A DNA stretch of 64,000 nt from Gemmatimonadetes bacterium 2013_60CM_65_52 (GCA_002215645.1 NGFI01000007.1:1-64000); one strand, 5' to 3'. Counted from the stretch's first letter, positions 51,514-60,773 are shown. Notes: generated by a model not told the origin, from the letters alone. Program-made: numbers and translations.

Positions 51514-52625
51514 CCAGCACCATGCGAAGTCGGCAGAGCGCTCGGCGGCTTGGTCTCGTTGCCGCGTTCATCGCGACGGGTTGCGCCAAAGACAAGGAGA
51601 ACGAAACGGCGGCGCAGGCGAAGCCCGTCGTCGTCGCCAATACGGTCACCGCCAGCGTCGAGCCGTTCACACGAACGGCAAAGGCCATCGGCGTCGTCGT
51701 CGCACGGCCGGGCCATTTTGCCGCGTTGAGCGCACCATCGCCGACCCGGGTGGCCAAGATTTTCGTCGCGGGGGGACAGCGCGTCGGCGCCGGAATGCCT
51801 CTCGTTGAATTCGATCAGGCCACGTTCTCGGCAACGGCGAGCGCGACGGAGGCTGCGTACTCCGCCGCGCAGAAGAATTACGAGCGGGCGCAGCGCCTGG
51901 CCAACGAAGGTATTTTACCGCGCAAGGACGCCGAGACGGCGCTCGCAGAGCTGGGAAAGACGCGCGCCGATGCAGTGGCGGCCCAACGCGCGCAGCAGTT
52001 GTCGATACTCCGGTCTCCCATCAATGGCGTGGTCACGGGCATGCGTGCCGTGCTGGGTGCGCCCGCCGATGCCGGTCAGGTTCTGGTGGAGATCGCCGAT
52101 CCCTCCGCGTTCGACGTGCTCCTCAGTCTCGCGGCCACGGACGCGGGCGCGGTGTTGCCGGGCGCAAAGGTTCGACTCTCCGCAGGCGAGAAGACGGGAG
52201 GCGAAGCACTCGGCGAGGGGCGGGTATCCTCGGTCGGTGCGGCGCTCGATACGGTATCACGTGCGGTTGGCATCCGCGTGACGGTGGGCAGCCCCAAGCG
52301 CGCTCTACGCCTTGGGGAGAACGTTTTCGGCGACATCGCCATCTCGACGAAGAATTCCGTCGTCATTCCCGTTGAAGCGCTGGTCCCTGGCGAAGAGGTA
52401 GGGACGTACAAGGTCTTCGTGGTGGATGCGAAGGGCACGGCGACTTCGCGAGACGTGAAGATCGGTGGACGCGATGAATCGCGTGTCGAGATCGTCGACG
52501 GGCTGAAAGGAGGCGAGAAGGTGGTGACGCAGGGCGCTTTTGGGGTGCAAGACAGCTCGAAGGTGACGAAGGAATTGCCCGTGAAGGACAGCGCTGCCGC
52601 AGGCGCCAAGTCGAAAGAGCCGTGA
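51510..52625 (+). CDS. RND efflux periplasmic adaptor lipoprotein
   Basis: 371 residues. Lipobox AFIATGC puts the acylated cysteine at residue 25. Lipoyl half: SPTRVAKIFVAGGQRVGAG and SILRSPINGVVTGMRAVLG; alpha-hairpin between them (about 105-160, with QKNYERAQRLANEGILPRKD). Then a beta-barrel (SAFDVLLSLAATDAGAVLPG) and a membrane-proximal domain (VVIPVEALVPGEEVGTYKVF). It joins the permease to the TolC-type duct. Starts inside the tolC stop and overlaps the permease start (GTGA). It lacks the Met/His-rich segments of CusB-type metal adaptors, so a metal substrate is not indicated. Confidence 0.9.
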   Translation: MTSTMRSRQSARRLGLVAAFIATGCAKDKENETAAQAKPVVVANTVTASVEPFTRTAKAIGVVVARPGHFAALSAPSPTRVAKIFVAGGQRVGAGMPLVEFDQATFSATASATEAAYSAAQKNYERAQRLANEGILPRKDAETALAELGKTRADAVAAQRAQQLSILRSPINGVVTGMRAVLGAPADAGQVLVEIADPSAFDVLLSLAATDAGAVLPGAKVRLSAGEKTGGEALGEGRVSSVGAALDTVSRAVGIRVTVGSPKRALRLGENVFGDIAISTKNSVVIPVEALVPGEEVGTYKVFVVDAKGTATSRDVKIGGRDESRVEIVDGLKGGEKVVTQGAFGVQDSSKVTKELPVKDSAAAGAKSKEP

Positions 52626-55600
52626 ACGACGCACAACGGACCGGAGAAAACGCCCCCTCGCGTTGGTCGCTTGCGGGCGCCGTCGCATCGCAGCGCCGGT
52701 TCGTTTATCTGACCGTTGCGCTGTTGTGCGCCGCCGGGATGTACGCCGCGCTCCAACTGCCATCGGCGATCTATCCGGAGCTCGAGTTCACGCGCATCAT
52801 CGTCATTGCTGAGGGATCGTCGCTCGGCGCGCGGCAGATCGTGTTCTCGATCACGCAACCGCTCGAGGAAGCGGTCGGCGTCGTGCCTGGCGTGCGGCGT
52901 GTGCAGTCGAAGTCCATTCGCGGCGCCTCGGAAATCTCGGTGACGTTCTCGCCGAGCACCGACATGGCGTACGCGCTTCAGCAGACCCAGGCACGTGTGA
53001 ACGAGGTACGGAACGACCTGCCGCCGGGCCTCAACATTCAGGTGGAACGGCTGCTGCCGTCGGTGTTCCCGATTCTCTCATACAATCTGGAGGGGGGCTC
53101 TCCACAGCTCCTGTACGACATCGCGCGATACAAGATCCGACCCGTGATCTCGCGTGTCCCCGGTGTCGGCCGTGTCGACGTGCAGGCGTCCGACGTCCGC
53201 GAAATCGAAGTCATCGCGGATCCCGTGCGTCTTGCCGAGCAGGGTTTGTCATACGACGACCTCGCCAACGCCATTCGCGTCGGGACGACAGTCACGGCCG
53301 TCGGGCGCGTCGCGCAGGACTACAAGCAATACCTGGTCGTCTCGGCGCAGGAAGCGACGGCCCCTGAAGACATCGGCAACGTCGTCGTGGGCAAAGGGCT
53401 GCGTGTTCGCGACGTTGCGTCAGTGGAAGTGGGGACCGAAGATCACGTCCGCATCGTGGCCGGTGACGGCCGGCCCGCTGCGCTGATCAACATCACGCGC
53501 CAGATCGGCGGCAACACCGTAGCGATCGCCGACAGTGTGGAGAAGGTCGCGGCAGCGATCAGAACGACGCTGCCAAAGGGAATGACGCTGAAGCCGGTGT
53601 ACGACCAGGCGTCCCTCGTGCGTGACGCTACGGCGTCCGTGCGTGATGCGATGATCATCGGTGCCGTGCTGGCGGTGATCGTGCTGTTCCTCTTCCTGCG
53701 CAAGGGTCGCATCACGGCGATCAGCGCCGCGTCCATCCCGCTGACGCTGATCATCACGGTCTTCGTGATGTCGCTCCTTGGACAGACGTTCAACCTGATG
53801 ACGCTCGGCGCCATGGCGATTGCGATCGGCATCGTGATCGACGATGCGGTGGTGATCAGCGAGAACATCGTGCGACATCTGGGCTTTACGAAGGATCGCG
53901 AGCACGCCATTCGGGAGGCCGTTCAGGAGCTCATCATACCTGTGACGACCTCCACGATCACCACGGTCGTGGTCTTCCTGCCTCTTCGGCTTCTCGAGGG
54001 CGTGGTCGGCCAGTTCTTCGCTGCACTTTCCATTACGCTGACGATTGCCGTTCTCATCTCGCTGATCCTTGCCGTCACGATCATTCCCCTTCTTGCGGAA
54101 GCGTTTCTGGAAGGCGAAGGCGTGGAGGTCGTGGCACACGACGAACAGGTTTCCACGAACGCCGGACTCAAGGGGCGCGCCAAGCACCTCCTTGCGGGAA
54201 TAGGCCGCGCCATTGACGCGCTCTCCGAGAAGTACGGGCACGGTCTCGATCGCGCGCTGCACCACACGCGTCTCATGATCGCCGGTGCGGTCGCGCTCAT
54301 CATCGCGGGCGTCGTCGTGTACAAGCTCGTGCCGACCGGATTCCTGCCCGAGATCGATGAAGGAGCCTTCGTCCTCGACTATTGGACGCCCGGCGGCACA
54401 GCGCTGGTCGAAACCGATCGGCAACTGCACATCGCCGAGGCGCTGCTGCTCAATACGCCCGAGGTGGAGAGCATCTCCCGGCGCACCGGAGCGGAGCTCG
54501 GTCTGTTTGCTACCGAGCAGAATCGCGGCGACATGGTGGTGCGTCTCAAGCCTGCCTCGCAGCGAAGCCGCTCGAGCCAGCAGGTCATCGACGACGTGAG
54601 ACCTCGACTCAACTCCGTGCTGCCCCGTATGCGGATCGAGTTCGTGCAGATCCTCAGCGACGTCATCAATGACCTCGCGGGCGCCGCCCGCCCAGTGGAG
54701 ATCCGACTGTACGGCTCCGACCTGACCGCGCTCGAAGCGTACGGAAAGGCGCTCGAGCCGAAGCTGTCGCAGGTGCAGGGAATCGAAGATCTCTTCAGCG
54801 GCGTCGTCGAAAAGGCACCCGAGCTGCAAATGCAGATCAATCAGGCGGAAGCGAACAAGGTCGGCCTTACACCCGAGCAGATCTCTGCATCGGTAAACGG
54901 GGCGCTGCTCGGCGTACAGGCTGGGCAGATCCGATTGTCGGACCGCGCAATCAACGTGCGGGTCAGGGCACCGGACGCCGTTCGTCTCGATGCCCTGCGG
55001 TTGGGCAGCCTTCCCATCGTCGTGCCCGCGAGCCGCACCACCGCACCGCTTTCGACCGTTGCGACGTTCGAGCCGGCCGAGGGTCGCTCCGCGTACACGC
55101 GCGAAAACCAGCAGCAGGTGATCACGATAACGTCCGACGTCACGGCGGCCCTCGGCACGGTGATGAGCGGAGTGAACCAGGTTCTCGCGTCGAACCCGCC
55201 GCCGGCCGGCATCCGCATGGAAGTCGGCGGGCAGTCGGCGGGCCAGAAGGCCGCTTTCAAGTCCCTGCTCACGGTTCTTGCGCTGGCAATTGCAGCGGTG
55301 ATCGCCGTGATGGTCGTTCAGTTTCGCTCGTTTGTGGAACCGCTCGTAGTCCTGCTGGCCGCGCCAATCTCTTTTGTCGGATCGATGGCTCTGTTGTTGA
55401 TCACCGGCACGCCGTTGAATGTCTCGTCGTTCATGGGGCTCATTCTGCTGGTCGGCCTCATCGTGAAGAATGGGATCATTCTGTTGGATTTCACGTATCA
55501 CAGAATGGCCACCGAGAATGAAACACTCGAGCCAGCTCTGCTCGAGGCGGGGCGTGTCCGTCTTCGGCCGATCCTCATGACCACGTTGTGCACGTTGTTC

Positions 55601-55801
55601 GGCCTGCTTCCACTGGCCCTCGGCCTTGGCGCAGGCAGCGAAATGCAGCGCCCCCTCGCACTCGCCGTGATCGGCGGGCTCGCACTCTCGACGCCGATCA
55701 CGCTGTTCCTCGTCCCGACGTTCCTTGTTGCGGTACGCGGCCGGGATTATTCGCTCACGAGGGTGAAGACTCGGACGCAGCCCGCACCGGTGACTGCGTA
55801 A
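52622..55801 (+). CDS. RND efflux permease of the TCS-linked operon
   Basis: 1059 residues from GTG. RND layout of 12 transmembrane helices and two periplasmic loops. TM4 holds Asp407-Asp408 in AIAIGIVIDDAVVISENIVR, the proton-relay pair of HAE-type pumps; metal (HME) pumps instead have D..D/E arrangements such as in CusA. The C-terminal half has GLILLVGLIVKNGIILLDFT and RPILMTTLCTLFGLLPLALG. It differs clearly from the tandem permeases at 5-11 kb, so this is an independent system. It is probably regulated by the two-component system upstream. The substrate is unknown. Confidence 0.9.
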   Translation: MNDAQRTGENAPSRWSLAGAVASQRRFVYLTVALLCAAGMYAALQLPSAIYPELEFTRIIVIAEGSSLGARQIVFSITQPLEEAVGVVPGVRRVQSKSIRGASEISVTFSPSTDMAYALQQTQARVNEVRNDLPPGLNIQVERLLPSVFPILSYNLEGGSPQLLYDIARYKIRPVISRVPGVGRVDVQASDVREIEVIADPVRLAEQGLSYDDLANAIRVGTTVTAVGRVAQDYKQYLVVSAQEATAPEDIGNVVVGKGLRVRDVASVEVGTEDHVRIVAGDGRPAALINITRQIGGNTVAIADSVEKVAAAIRTTLPKGMTLKPVYDQASLVRDATASVRDAMIIGAVLAVIVLFLFLRKGRITAISAASIPLTLIITVFVMSLLGQTFNLMTLGAMAIAIGIVIDDAVVISENIVRHLGFTKDREHAIREAVQELIIPVTTSTITTVVVFLPLRLLEGVVGQFFAALSITLTIAVLISLILAVTIIPLLAEAFLEGEGVEVVAHDEQVSTNAGLKGRAKHLLAGIGRAIDALSEKYGHGLDRALHHTRLMIAGAVALIIAGVVVYKLVPTGFLPEIDEGAFVLDYWTPGGTALVETDRQLHIAEALLLNTPEVESISRRTGAELGLFATEQNRGDMVVRLKPASQRSRSSQQVIDDVRPRLNSVLPRMRIEFVQILSDVINDLAGAARPVEIRLYGSDLTALEAYGKALEPKLSQVQGIEDLFSGVVEKAPELQMQINQAEANKVGLTPEQISASVNGALLGVQAGQIRLSDRAINVRVRAPDAVRLDALRLGSLPIVVPASRTTAPLSTVATFEPAEGRSAYTRENQQQVITITSDVTAALGTVMSGVNQVLASNPPPAGIRMEVGGQSAGQKAAFKSLLTVLALAIAAVIAVMVVQFRSFVEPLVVLLAAPISFVGSMALLLITGTPLNVSSFMGLILLVGLIVKNGIILLDFTYHRMATENETLEPALLEAGRVRLRPILMTTLCTLFGLLPLALGLGAGSEMQRPLALAVIGGLALSTPITLFLVPTFLVAVRGRDYSLTRVKTRTQPAPVTA

Positions 55802-55827
55802 GCCACCCACCAATGGGAGAATCGATC

Positions 55828-56235
55828 ATGCGCAAAGACACGATGGGCACGGCACTTCTTGCCGCGATTGCGGCGCTTACACTCGCTTCGTCACCGGCCG
55901 ACGCTCAAGCCGCCAAGCCGCAGCCAAAGCACGAGACGCACGCGCAGCTCCAGAAGGAAGCGAAAATCACGCTCGCCGCCGCGAAGAAGACGGCGCTGGA
56001 GCAGGTGCCGGGCGGCAAGGTGAAGTCGGGCGAGCTCGAGCGCGAGGGAGGGAAGCTGCTCTACTCCTTCGACATCAAGTCGAAAGGCAAGGCGGGCATC
56101 GACGAGGTACAGATCGATGCGCTTACGGGTGCGGTGCTCAGCAACAAGCACGAGACCGCCGCTGAAGAAAAGGCTGAGGCCAAGGCCGAGAAGAAAGAGC
56201 ATGGCGAGCACAAGGGCGAGTACAAGAAGCCCTGA
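55828..56235 (+). CDS. Exported PepSY-domain protein
   Basis: 135 residues from ATG (MRKDTMGTALLAAIAA), with GGGAGA seven bases upstream; an in-frame ATG five codons earlier lacks this spacing. Signal peptide ends ADAQA. Residues about 45-110 form a PepSY domain: ITLAAAKKTALEQVPGGKVK, GELEREGGKLLYSFDIKSK, then DEVQIDALTGAVLSN. The tail (about 112-135) is Lys/Glu/His-rich (EEKAEAKAEKKEHGEHKGEY). PepSY proteins inhibit proteases or bind ligands, and are often linked to envelope stress or two-component systems. Placed 26 bases after the permease, it may be the last gene of the efflux operon. Confidence 0.8.
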   Translation: MRKDTMGTALLAAIAALTLASSPADAQAAKPQPKHETHAQLQKEAKITLAAAKKTALEQVPGGKVKSGELEREGGKLLYSFDIKSKGKAGIDEVQIDALTGAVLSNKHETAAEEKAEAKAEKKEHGEHKGEYKKP

Positions 56236-56252
56236 CCAGCCGACACGCAGTG

Positions 56253-56291
56253 AAGGACCGGATGGCGGGGTAGATCCGCCGTCCTGTCCTT
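56253..56291. terminator. Bidirectional hairpin between the PepSY gene and msrB
   Basis: Two 16-base arms (AAGGACCGGATGGCGG and CCGCCGTCCTGTCCTT) pair with one mismatch and one G-T pair. It lies between two converging stops (17 and 18 bases away). Confidence 0.7.
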
Positions 56292-56309
56292 CGGCATTCT
56301 GCCCCTCGC

Positions 56310-56870
56310 CTACTTCTTTTTCTCGAAGAGCTTCAGGTAGTCCCCGTAACCCTCGGCAGCCATCCGGCTGACCGGAATGAAACGCATCGACGCCGAGTTC
56401 ATGCAGTAGCGAAGTCCGGTCGGCTTGGGACCGTCGTCGAAGAGGTGGCCGAGATGCGAATCGGCGTGAGCGGAGCGGACCTCGGTGCGCGACATGAGCA
56501 GTGAGTTGTCCGTCTTCGTGCGGACGTTCTCGGCTACGAGGGGCTTGGTAAAGCTGGGCCAACCCGTGCCGGAGTCGTATTTATCGCGCGAGCTGAACAA
56601 CGCCTCGCCCGAAACGACGTCCACGTAGATGCCGTCTTCGTGATTGTTCCAGAACTCGTTCTGGAACGGCGGCTCCGTGCCTTCATGTTGAGTCACCTTG
56701 TACTGCATCGGTGAGAGCTTCTGCTTGAGCTCACCGTCCGAAGGCTTCTTGAACGTATCGGTCACCTTGTGCTCTCCCTTGGCGGAAGCGGTTTGCGCCG
56801 AAGCACGACTGACTCCGGCCGAAATTGTGGCGAGCAGCGCGAGCGTCAGCGCCGCGGCGTGGCGATGCAT
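56310..56870 (-). CDS. msrB: Exported peptide-methionine (R)-S-oxide reductase
   Basis: 186 residues with a signal peptide ending SAQ. The MsrB domain (about 45-180) shows [40 protein letters not shown], the catalytic block [20 protein letters not shown] (the Cys in RYCMNSAS is the nucleophile), and SMRFIP. The two CxxC pairs that bind structural zinc in many MsrB proteins are missing (VSGEALF and SAHADSHLG), so it is the zinc-free type. It repairs oxidised methionine in the periplasm. It is convergent with the PepSY gene and downstream of the DUF1906-like gene on the same strand. Confidence 0.93.
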   Translation of the reverse strand: MHRHAAALTLALLATISAGVSRASAQTASAKGEHKVTDTFKKPSDGELKQKLSPMQYKVTQHEGTEPPFQNEFWNNHEDGIYVDVVSGEALFSSRDKYDSGTGWPSFTKPLVAENVRTKTDNSLLMSRTEVRSAHADSHLGHLFDDGPKPTGLRYCMNSASMRFIPVSRMAAEGYGDYLKLFEKKK

Positions 56871-56933
56871 CGATTCGATCTCCGTGAGGGCTGCTAACTA
56901 TACTCCGTCAAGGCGCCAACGGTTCTCCGGACT

Positions 56934-57875
56934 TCAGTCGCCCGCGCGGGCGGGCTCGGAGGGCGACGTCCACGATGAGACGTTCACGTCCACGGGCAGC
57001 CTGATGTCGGCGACCGCGCGCGCGACGTCGATCATTCCCTGCCATACACCGGCAAAGGCGAATCCGACGTCCTGGGGCGCTTTGCCCTCCTCAAAGTTGC
57101 GGCCGCTCGCCACCCAGATGCGCGGCGACTGCTTCACGCCCGCCGCGGCGAACTCCTGCTTGAGGTCGTCATACACGACCTGCGCGTTATGGGCGTGCAC
57201 GTACACGCCGGGCAGGTACGTGCCGTCGCGGAGCAGCGTGCGCGCCCAGCTTCTGTAATAGAGACGCATGGCCTCGGGCATCTTCTCCATCCGCTCGATG
57301 TCCAGGAAAACGATGGATCCGGGAAGGAAGCCCTCGCGTTGCGCCACGGCAATCGCGTCCAGTCCGTCCGCGACGCCGCGCGTTTCGCCGAGCAGCGCGG
57401 CGTTGCACGTCGCACCGGACCGCACCATCTGATTCACGCGCGCTTCCGGGAGCGCTCGTACCGACTTTCCCCACGTCTGCTGACCGACATACACCACGGC
57501 CAACCCCCAACCCATGCTCTGTAGCAGATCTCGCCTACCCGACCACGAAGCATCCTTGTGGCAGGGAGACCGGAGGTAATAGCCGACCCAACTGTAGGGC
57601 GCCCCGGGTGCGTTTTTCCAGGCGCGCATGGTCCGCTCACCTGGAAACGTATGTGTATCGAAGCCGAGATTGCGTCCGGCGGTAGCCTCATCCGCAAGGG
57701 GCGCTTCCTGCCCGGTCACAGCCGCAGCCATCTGAGCCACCGTCGCTGCCGCGCGCACGACTGCCTCGCGGCCCGTCGGAGACGTTGGAGCCTGAGTACA
57801 TCCAAACGAAAGCCCGATCATCGCCAAAAAGACCAGTACGCCCTGCGCGATGATACGACGATCGGATGGCGGCAT
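56934..57875 (-). CDS. DUF1906-like (glycoside hydrolase-like) lipoprotein
   Basis: 313 residues from ATG (MPPSDRRIIAQGVLVF). Lipobox GLSFGC gives Cys26. After a spacer, a TIM-barrel-like domain (about 65-300) opens with LGFDTHTFPGERTMRAWKNA and YSWVGYYLRSPCHKDAS, continues SMGWGLAVVYVGQQTWGK and GLDAIAVAQREGFLPGSIVF, then LDIERMEKMPEAMRLYYRSW and YLPGVYVHAHNAQVVYDDLK. This is the Rv2525c-like DUF1906 pattern with the acidic 'LDIE' residues in the barrel. Family members are thought to act on cell-wall or extracellular glycans. The upstream UbiB-family gene ends 50 bases before this start. Confidence 0.75.
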   Translation of the reverse strand: MPPSDRRIIAQGVLVFLAMIGLSFGCTQAPTSPTGREAVVRAAATVAQMAAAVTGQEAPLADEATAGRNLGFDTHTFPGERTMRAWKNAPGAPYSWVGYYLRSPCHKDASWSGRRDLLQSMGWGLAVVYVGQQTWGKSVRALPEARVNQMVRSGATCNAALLGETRGVADGLDAIAVAQREGFLPGSIVFLDIERMEKMPEAMRLYYRSWARTLLRDGTYLPGVYVHAHNAQVVYDDLKQEFAAAGVKQSPRIWVASGRNFEEGKAPQDVGFAFAGVWQGMIDVARAVADIRLPVDVNVSSWTSPSEPARAGD

Positions 57876-57925
57876 GTGTAGACAACGATGCAACAGTCGT
57901 ACGCCGGAGCCGCGATTCGAATTGC

Positions 57926-59725
57926 TCAGTCCGGTCTGCGGTCGCTCATGAGAATCGCGGCAACCATGTACAGCGCAACCGCGGCCGCGATGACGAAGCC
58001 GAGAGTGCCGAGCGTCCGCCAATAGGGAAGGAGCATCGCGCTGGCAACGAGCAATCCGGCCAGCACCAGGCCTGAAAACACGCGGTTGGCCACCTTCTGC
58101 AGTGCGACAATGAGCGATGGAAGCTGCGGCACGTCCACGTGCGACGAAATGTCGTTGTTGGCCAGCCGCGTCGTGATGAGATCCAACCGCCGCGGGAGCG
58201 CGGCGAGAAGCTCGCTGCTCTCCACGGCGATCTGGTAGATCCGTCGAGGCGACAGATCGCGCCGTGCGCGCTGCATCGCGATCTCGGTGCTGAATGCGCG
58301 GATCGTCTCAAGCGGCATGAATGATGGATCGAGCGCGCGCGTCAGCGTGTCGAGGTTGAAGAGGGCCTTCGCCAGCAGCGTCATCTCGGCTGGCAGGCGC
58401 AGCCCGTGCCTGAATGACATGTCGATCACGTCGAACAGCATTCGTCCCGCCTCGACCTCCGAGACGCTCACCTCGTAATTGCGCGCGACAAGGGAGCCGA
58501 TCTCACGCAGGTAACCCGCACGGTCGAAGTCGGCCGCGGGAGTTCCCAGTTCGACCAGTGTTGCGGCCACTTCGTCCCCTCGCCGGTCGCCAAGCGCCAT
58601 CAGCAATCGAGTGGCGAGGTCGCGCATGTTCTCCGACAGCCGCGCCGTCATGCCGAAGTCGATGAGCGCGAGGCGGACGTCCATGTCCCCCGGAACGGGC
58701 GCCGCTTCTTCCTGTGCGCGCAACTCCACGCGAGCAAGTGGAGTCTGCACGGGCCGCGACTCGCCTCGACGATCGTCTCTCACCACCTCGGACGGCGTGA
58801 GCGGATTCTCCGTGTCCGGCATCACGACGAAGACGTTGCCGGGGTGCGGATCGGCGTGGAAGAATCCGTCGATCGTGATACCCTTGAGATATGCGCGCGT
58901 AAGATCTTCTGCGAGCGGAGCGAAGTCGTGTTCGAGCCGCGCGATCGGTGACACGTCGTGCACTTTCACGCCGCGCACACGTTCCGTCGTGAGCACGCGC
59001 TCGGTGGAGTAGGCCTCGATCACTTTCGGTATGAGGAGTCTCGGAAACGCAGCCAGCGATCGGCGAAAGGCAGCGGCATTTCTCGCCTCCACGCGATAAT
59101 CGAGCTCGTCGGCGAGCGCACGCTCGAGCTGCTGAATGACGCCGACCACGTCTACGCGGGCGCCGACGCCGGTATGTGCAGCCATGAACTCCGCCAGCTC
59201 GCGAAAGAACTCGATGTCTTCCGCGAGTGACACGCGAATGCCCGGGCGCTGCACTTTCACGACGACCGGCCGGCCGCCGTGAAGTCGGGCGCCGTGTACC
59301 TGACCGAGGCTGGCGGTACCAAGTGGCTCCGGATCCAGGAAGTCGAACAGCTTGTTGACGCGTGCTCCCAGCTCCGACTCGATCGTTGTTATCACTTCGG
59401 CGAAGGCGACGGGGCCGACATCGTCCTGCAACGATTCGAGCTCGCGGATGTACGGAGCGGGAAGAAGATCCGGCCGCGTGGAGAGCACCTGGCCGAGCTT
59501 CACATAGGCGGGGCCGAGCTCGACGAGGCGCCTTCGAAATGCCGCTGCGAGGGCTTCGGTGCCGGCGAGCTCCTCGGGCGGCAGATCCTTCTCTTCCGGT
59601 GCGAGTGAAAGAAGCCCCTGCTGCGCCGCGACGTCGCGCAGACCATATCGTGTAAACAGCTCGACGATGGCGACGAGCTTGGGAATGTGCTTGGGACTGA
59701 GTAACATGATTGCGGGCTGAGGCAT
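57926..59725 (-). CDS. ABC1/UbiB-family atypical kinase
   Basis: 599 residues (a start six codons downstream is possible). Family motifs in order: AYVKLGQVLSTRPDLLP (KxGQ near 75), GTASLGQVHGARLHGG and VVVKVQRPG (Ala-rich loop and lysine), DELDYRVEARNA (ExD), FFHADPHPGNVFV and LALIDFGM. C-terminal two hydrophobic helices (about 540-592) anchor it in the inner membrane. UbiB/COQ8 proteins act as ATPases in quinone biosynthesis and lipid handling. Odd: between DPHPGN and IDFGM there are about 60 residues with a proline/arginine/acidic insert (MPDTENPLTPSEVVRDDRRG), longer than normal. No quinone genes are nearby. Confidence 0.88.
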   Translation of the reverse strand: MPQPAIMLLSPKHIPKLVAIVELFTRYGLRDVAAQQGLLSLAPEEKDLPPEELAGTEALAAAFRRRLVELGPAYVKLGQVLSTRPDLLPAPYIRELESLQDDVGPVAFAEVITTIESELGARVNKLFDFLDPEPLGTASLGQVHGARLHGGRPVVVKVQRPGIRVSLAEDIEFFRELAEFMAAHTGVGARVDVVGVIQQLERALADELDYRVEARNAAAFRRSLAAFPRLLIPKVIEAYSTERVLTTERVRGVKVHDVSPIARLEHDFAPLAEDLTRAYLKGITIDGFFHADPHPGNVFVVMPDTENPLTPSEVVRDDRRGESRPVQTPLARVELRAQEEAAPVPGDMDVRLALIDFGMTARLSENMRDLATRLLMALGDRRGDEVAATLVELGTPAADFDRAGYLREIGSLVARNYEVSVSEVEAGRMLFDVIDMSFRHGLRLPAEMTLLAKALFNLDTLTRALDPSFMPLETIRAFSTEIAMQRARRDLSPRRIYQIAVESSELLAALPRRLDLITTRLANNDISSHVDVPQLPSLIVALQKVANRVFSGLVLAGLLVASAMLLPYWRTLGTLGFVIAAAVALYMVAAILMSDRRPD

Positions 59726-59841
59726 GGAGTGTGCCCGTCAACGGTGAATGCTGAACCGCAAACCGGTCGCAACCGGCGCGGCGCATGGCAGCAGCGCGGC
59801 GCGCCCGATACCTTGAGGTCTGCACCCTTCTCTCACCCGCC

Positions 59842-60228
59842 ATGCAGCAGAGGCCTGCGTCCGTTCCCACGATTCTGGTGACGGATGATGATGCCGAGCA
59901 GCGCGCTCTCTACGCCGAAATCCTGACGGCTGCGGGTTATCGCGTTCTGCAAGCGAGCGACGGCGAGGGTGCGGTCACCCTCGCGCGCTCAGAGCACCCC
60001 GATCTCATGCTGATGGACGTGACGATGCCGGTCGTCAGCGGCTGGAACGCCGTACGCGTGCTACGTGAGGACCCATCCACGCTCGCCATTCCGATCATCG
60101 TCGTGACTGGACTTGTGGACACCTGGGATCGCGACGCCTCCATCGCCGCCGGCGCCGACAGCCATCTGACCAAGCCAGTCCGCCCGGAGCGACTCCTCAG
60201 CGAAGTGCGCCGGATCCTGCATCGGTGA
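59842..60228 (+). CDS. Single-domain response regulator (receiver only)
   Basis: 128 residues from ATG (MQQRPASVPTILVTDDD). Receiver fold with acidic pocket Asp15-Asp17, phosphoacceptor Asp59 (LMLMDVTMPVVSGWN), Thr/Ser switch IIVVTGLVD, and Lys in HLTKPVRPERLLSEV. No output domain is present. The stop overlaps the GTG start of a YdjM-like membrane protein, suggesting that the two are produced together. It is divergent from the UbiB-family gene. The kinase partner is not evident; the histidine kinase at 48.8 kb has its own regulator. Confidence 0.88.
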   Translation: MQQRPASVPTILVTDDDAEQRALYAEILTAAGYRVLQASDGEGAVTLARSEHPDLMLMDVTMPVVSGWNAVRVLREDPSTLAIPIIVVTGLVDTWDRDASIAAGADSHLTKPVRPERLLSEVRRILHR

Positions 60229-60773
60229 TATTCGGTCACCTCGGCATCGCTGCTCTCGTTGGATCGACACAACGCGACAGAATCGGGTCGCGCCTCTTCA
60301 TTGCACTGCTCGCGGCGTCCTTTGCCCCGGACGTCGTCGACATCGCCTACTTCGTCGCCGGCATCTGTAGCCCATACGGTCTCTTCTCACATTCCATCCC
60401 CGCGGCACTCATCGAGGGGGCCTCCATCGGCGGAATCGCACTGCTCGTCACGGACTCATGGCGCATCGCGCTTGCGTTCCTCGCCGTGGTACTCCTGCAC
60501 GTTCCCGCGGACATGGTGACCGGATACAAGATCCTGGTGCCCGGCGGTGATCTACTTGGGCTGCAATTCTATCAGCGACCCCTCTACGACTTCGTCGCGG
60601 AGGCCGCCGTCATTGTGACGGGTTGGTTGGCCATACAGCGAGCCGATATTCACATGCGCTGGGCGGTCAGCCGGCGCGTCCTCGTCGGCCTGTTGATCGC
60701 GCAGGCAGCCTGCGACATCGTCATCGCCGGGCCGGGGCTGCACCTCAAGCCGAACGCTTGCCGTGCGGCGTAA
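60225..60773 (+). CDS. YdjM-like inner-membrane protein (LexA-binding metal-dependent hydrolase family)
   Basis: 182 residues from GTG (the GTG overlaps the receiver stop). The N-terminus GHLGIAALVGS and SFAPDVVDIAYFVAG with YGLFSHSIPAALIEG fit the PF04307 YdjM pattern, where the conserved His, Asp and 'SHS' histidine are predicted metal ligands. Four or five hydrophobic segments span the protein. In E. coli, ydjM is an SOS gene of unknown enzymatic role. No LexA box was noticed here. Expression linked to a receiver protein is unusual, so a signalling-related role is possible. The next gene is 119 bases downstream. Confidence 0.65.
   Translation: MIFGHLGIAALVGSTQRDRIGSRLFIALLAASFAPDVVDIAYFVAGICSPYGLFSHSIPAALIEGASIGGIALLVTDSWRIALAFLAVVLLHVPADMVTGYKILVPGGDLLGLQFYQRPLYDFVAEAAVIVTGWLAIQRADIHMRWAVSRRVLVGLLIAQAACDIVIAGPGLHLKPNACRAA

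Noticed and set aside
52622-55801. Third RND pump as a CusA/CzcA-type heavy-metal exporter
   Set aside because: TM4 carries the Asp-Asp pair of HAE-type pumps, and the adaptor lacks Met/His-rich segments.
53420-55813. A very long open frame on the minus strand inside the RND permease gene
   Set aside because: It is antisense to a well-supported RND permease with all family motifs and has His/Arg/Asp-rich low-complexity sequence. GC-rich coding DNA often leaves an antisense frame open.
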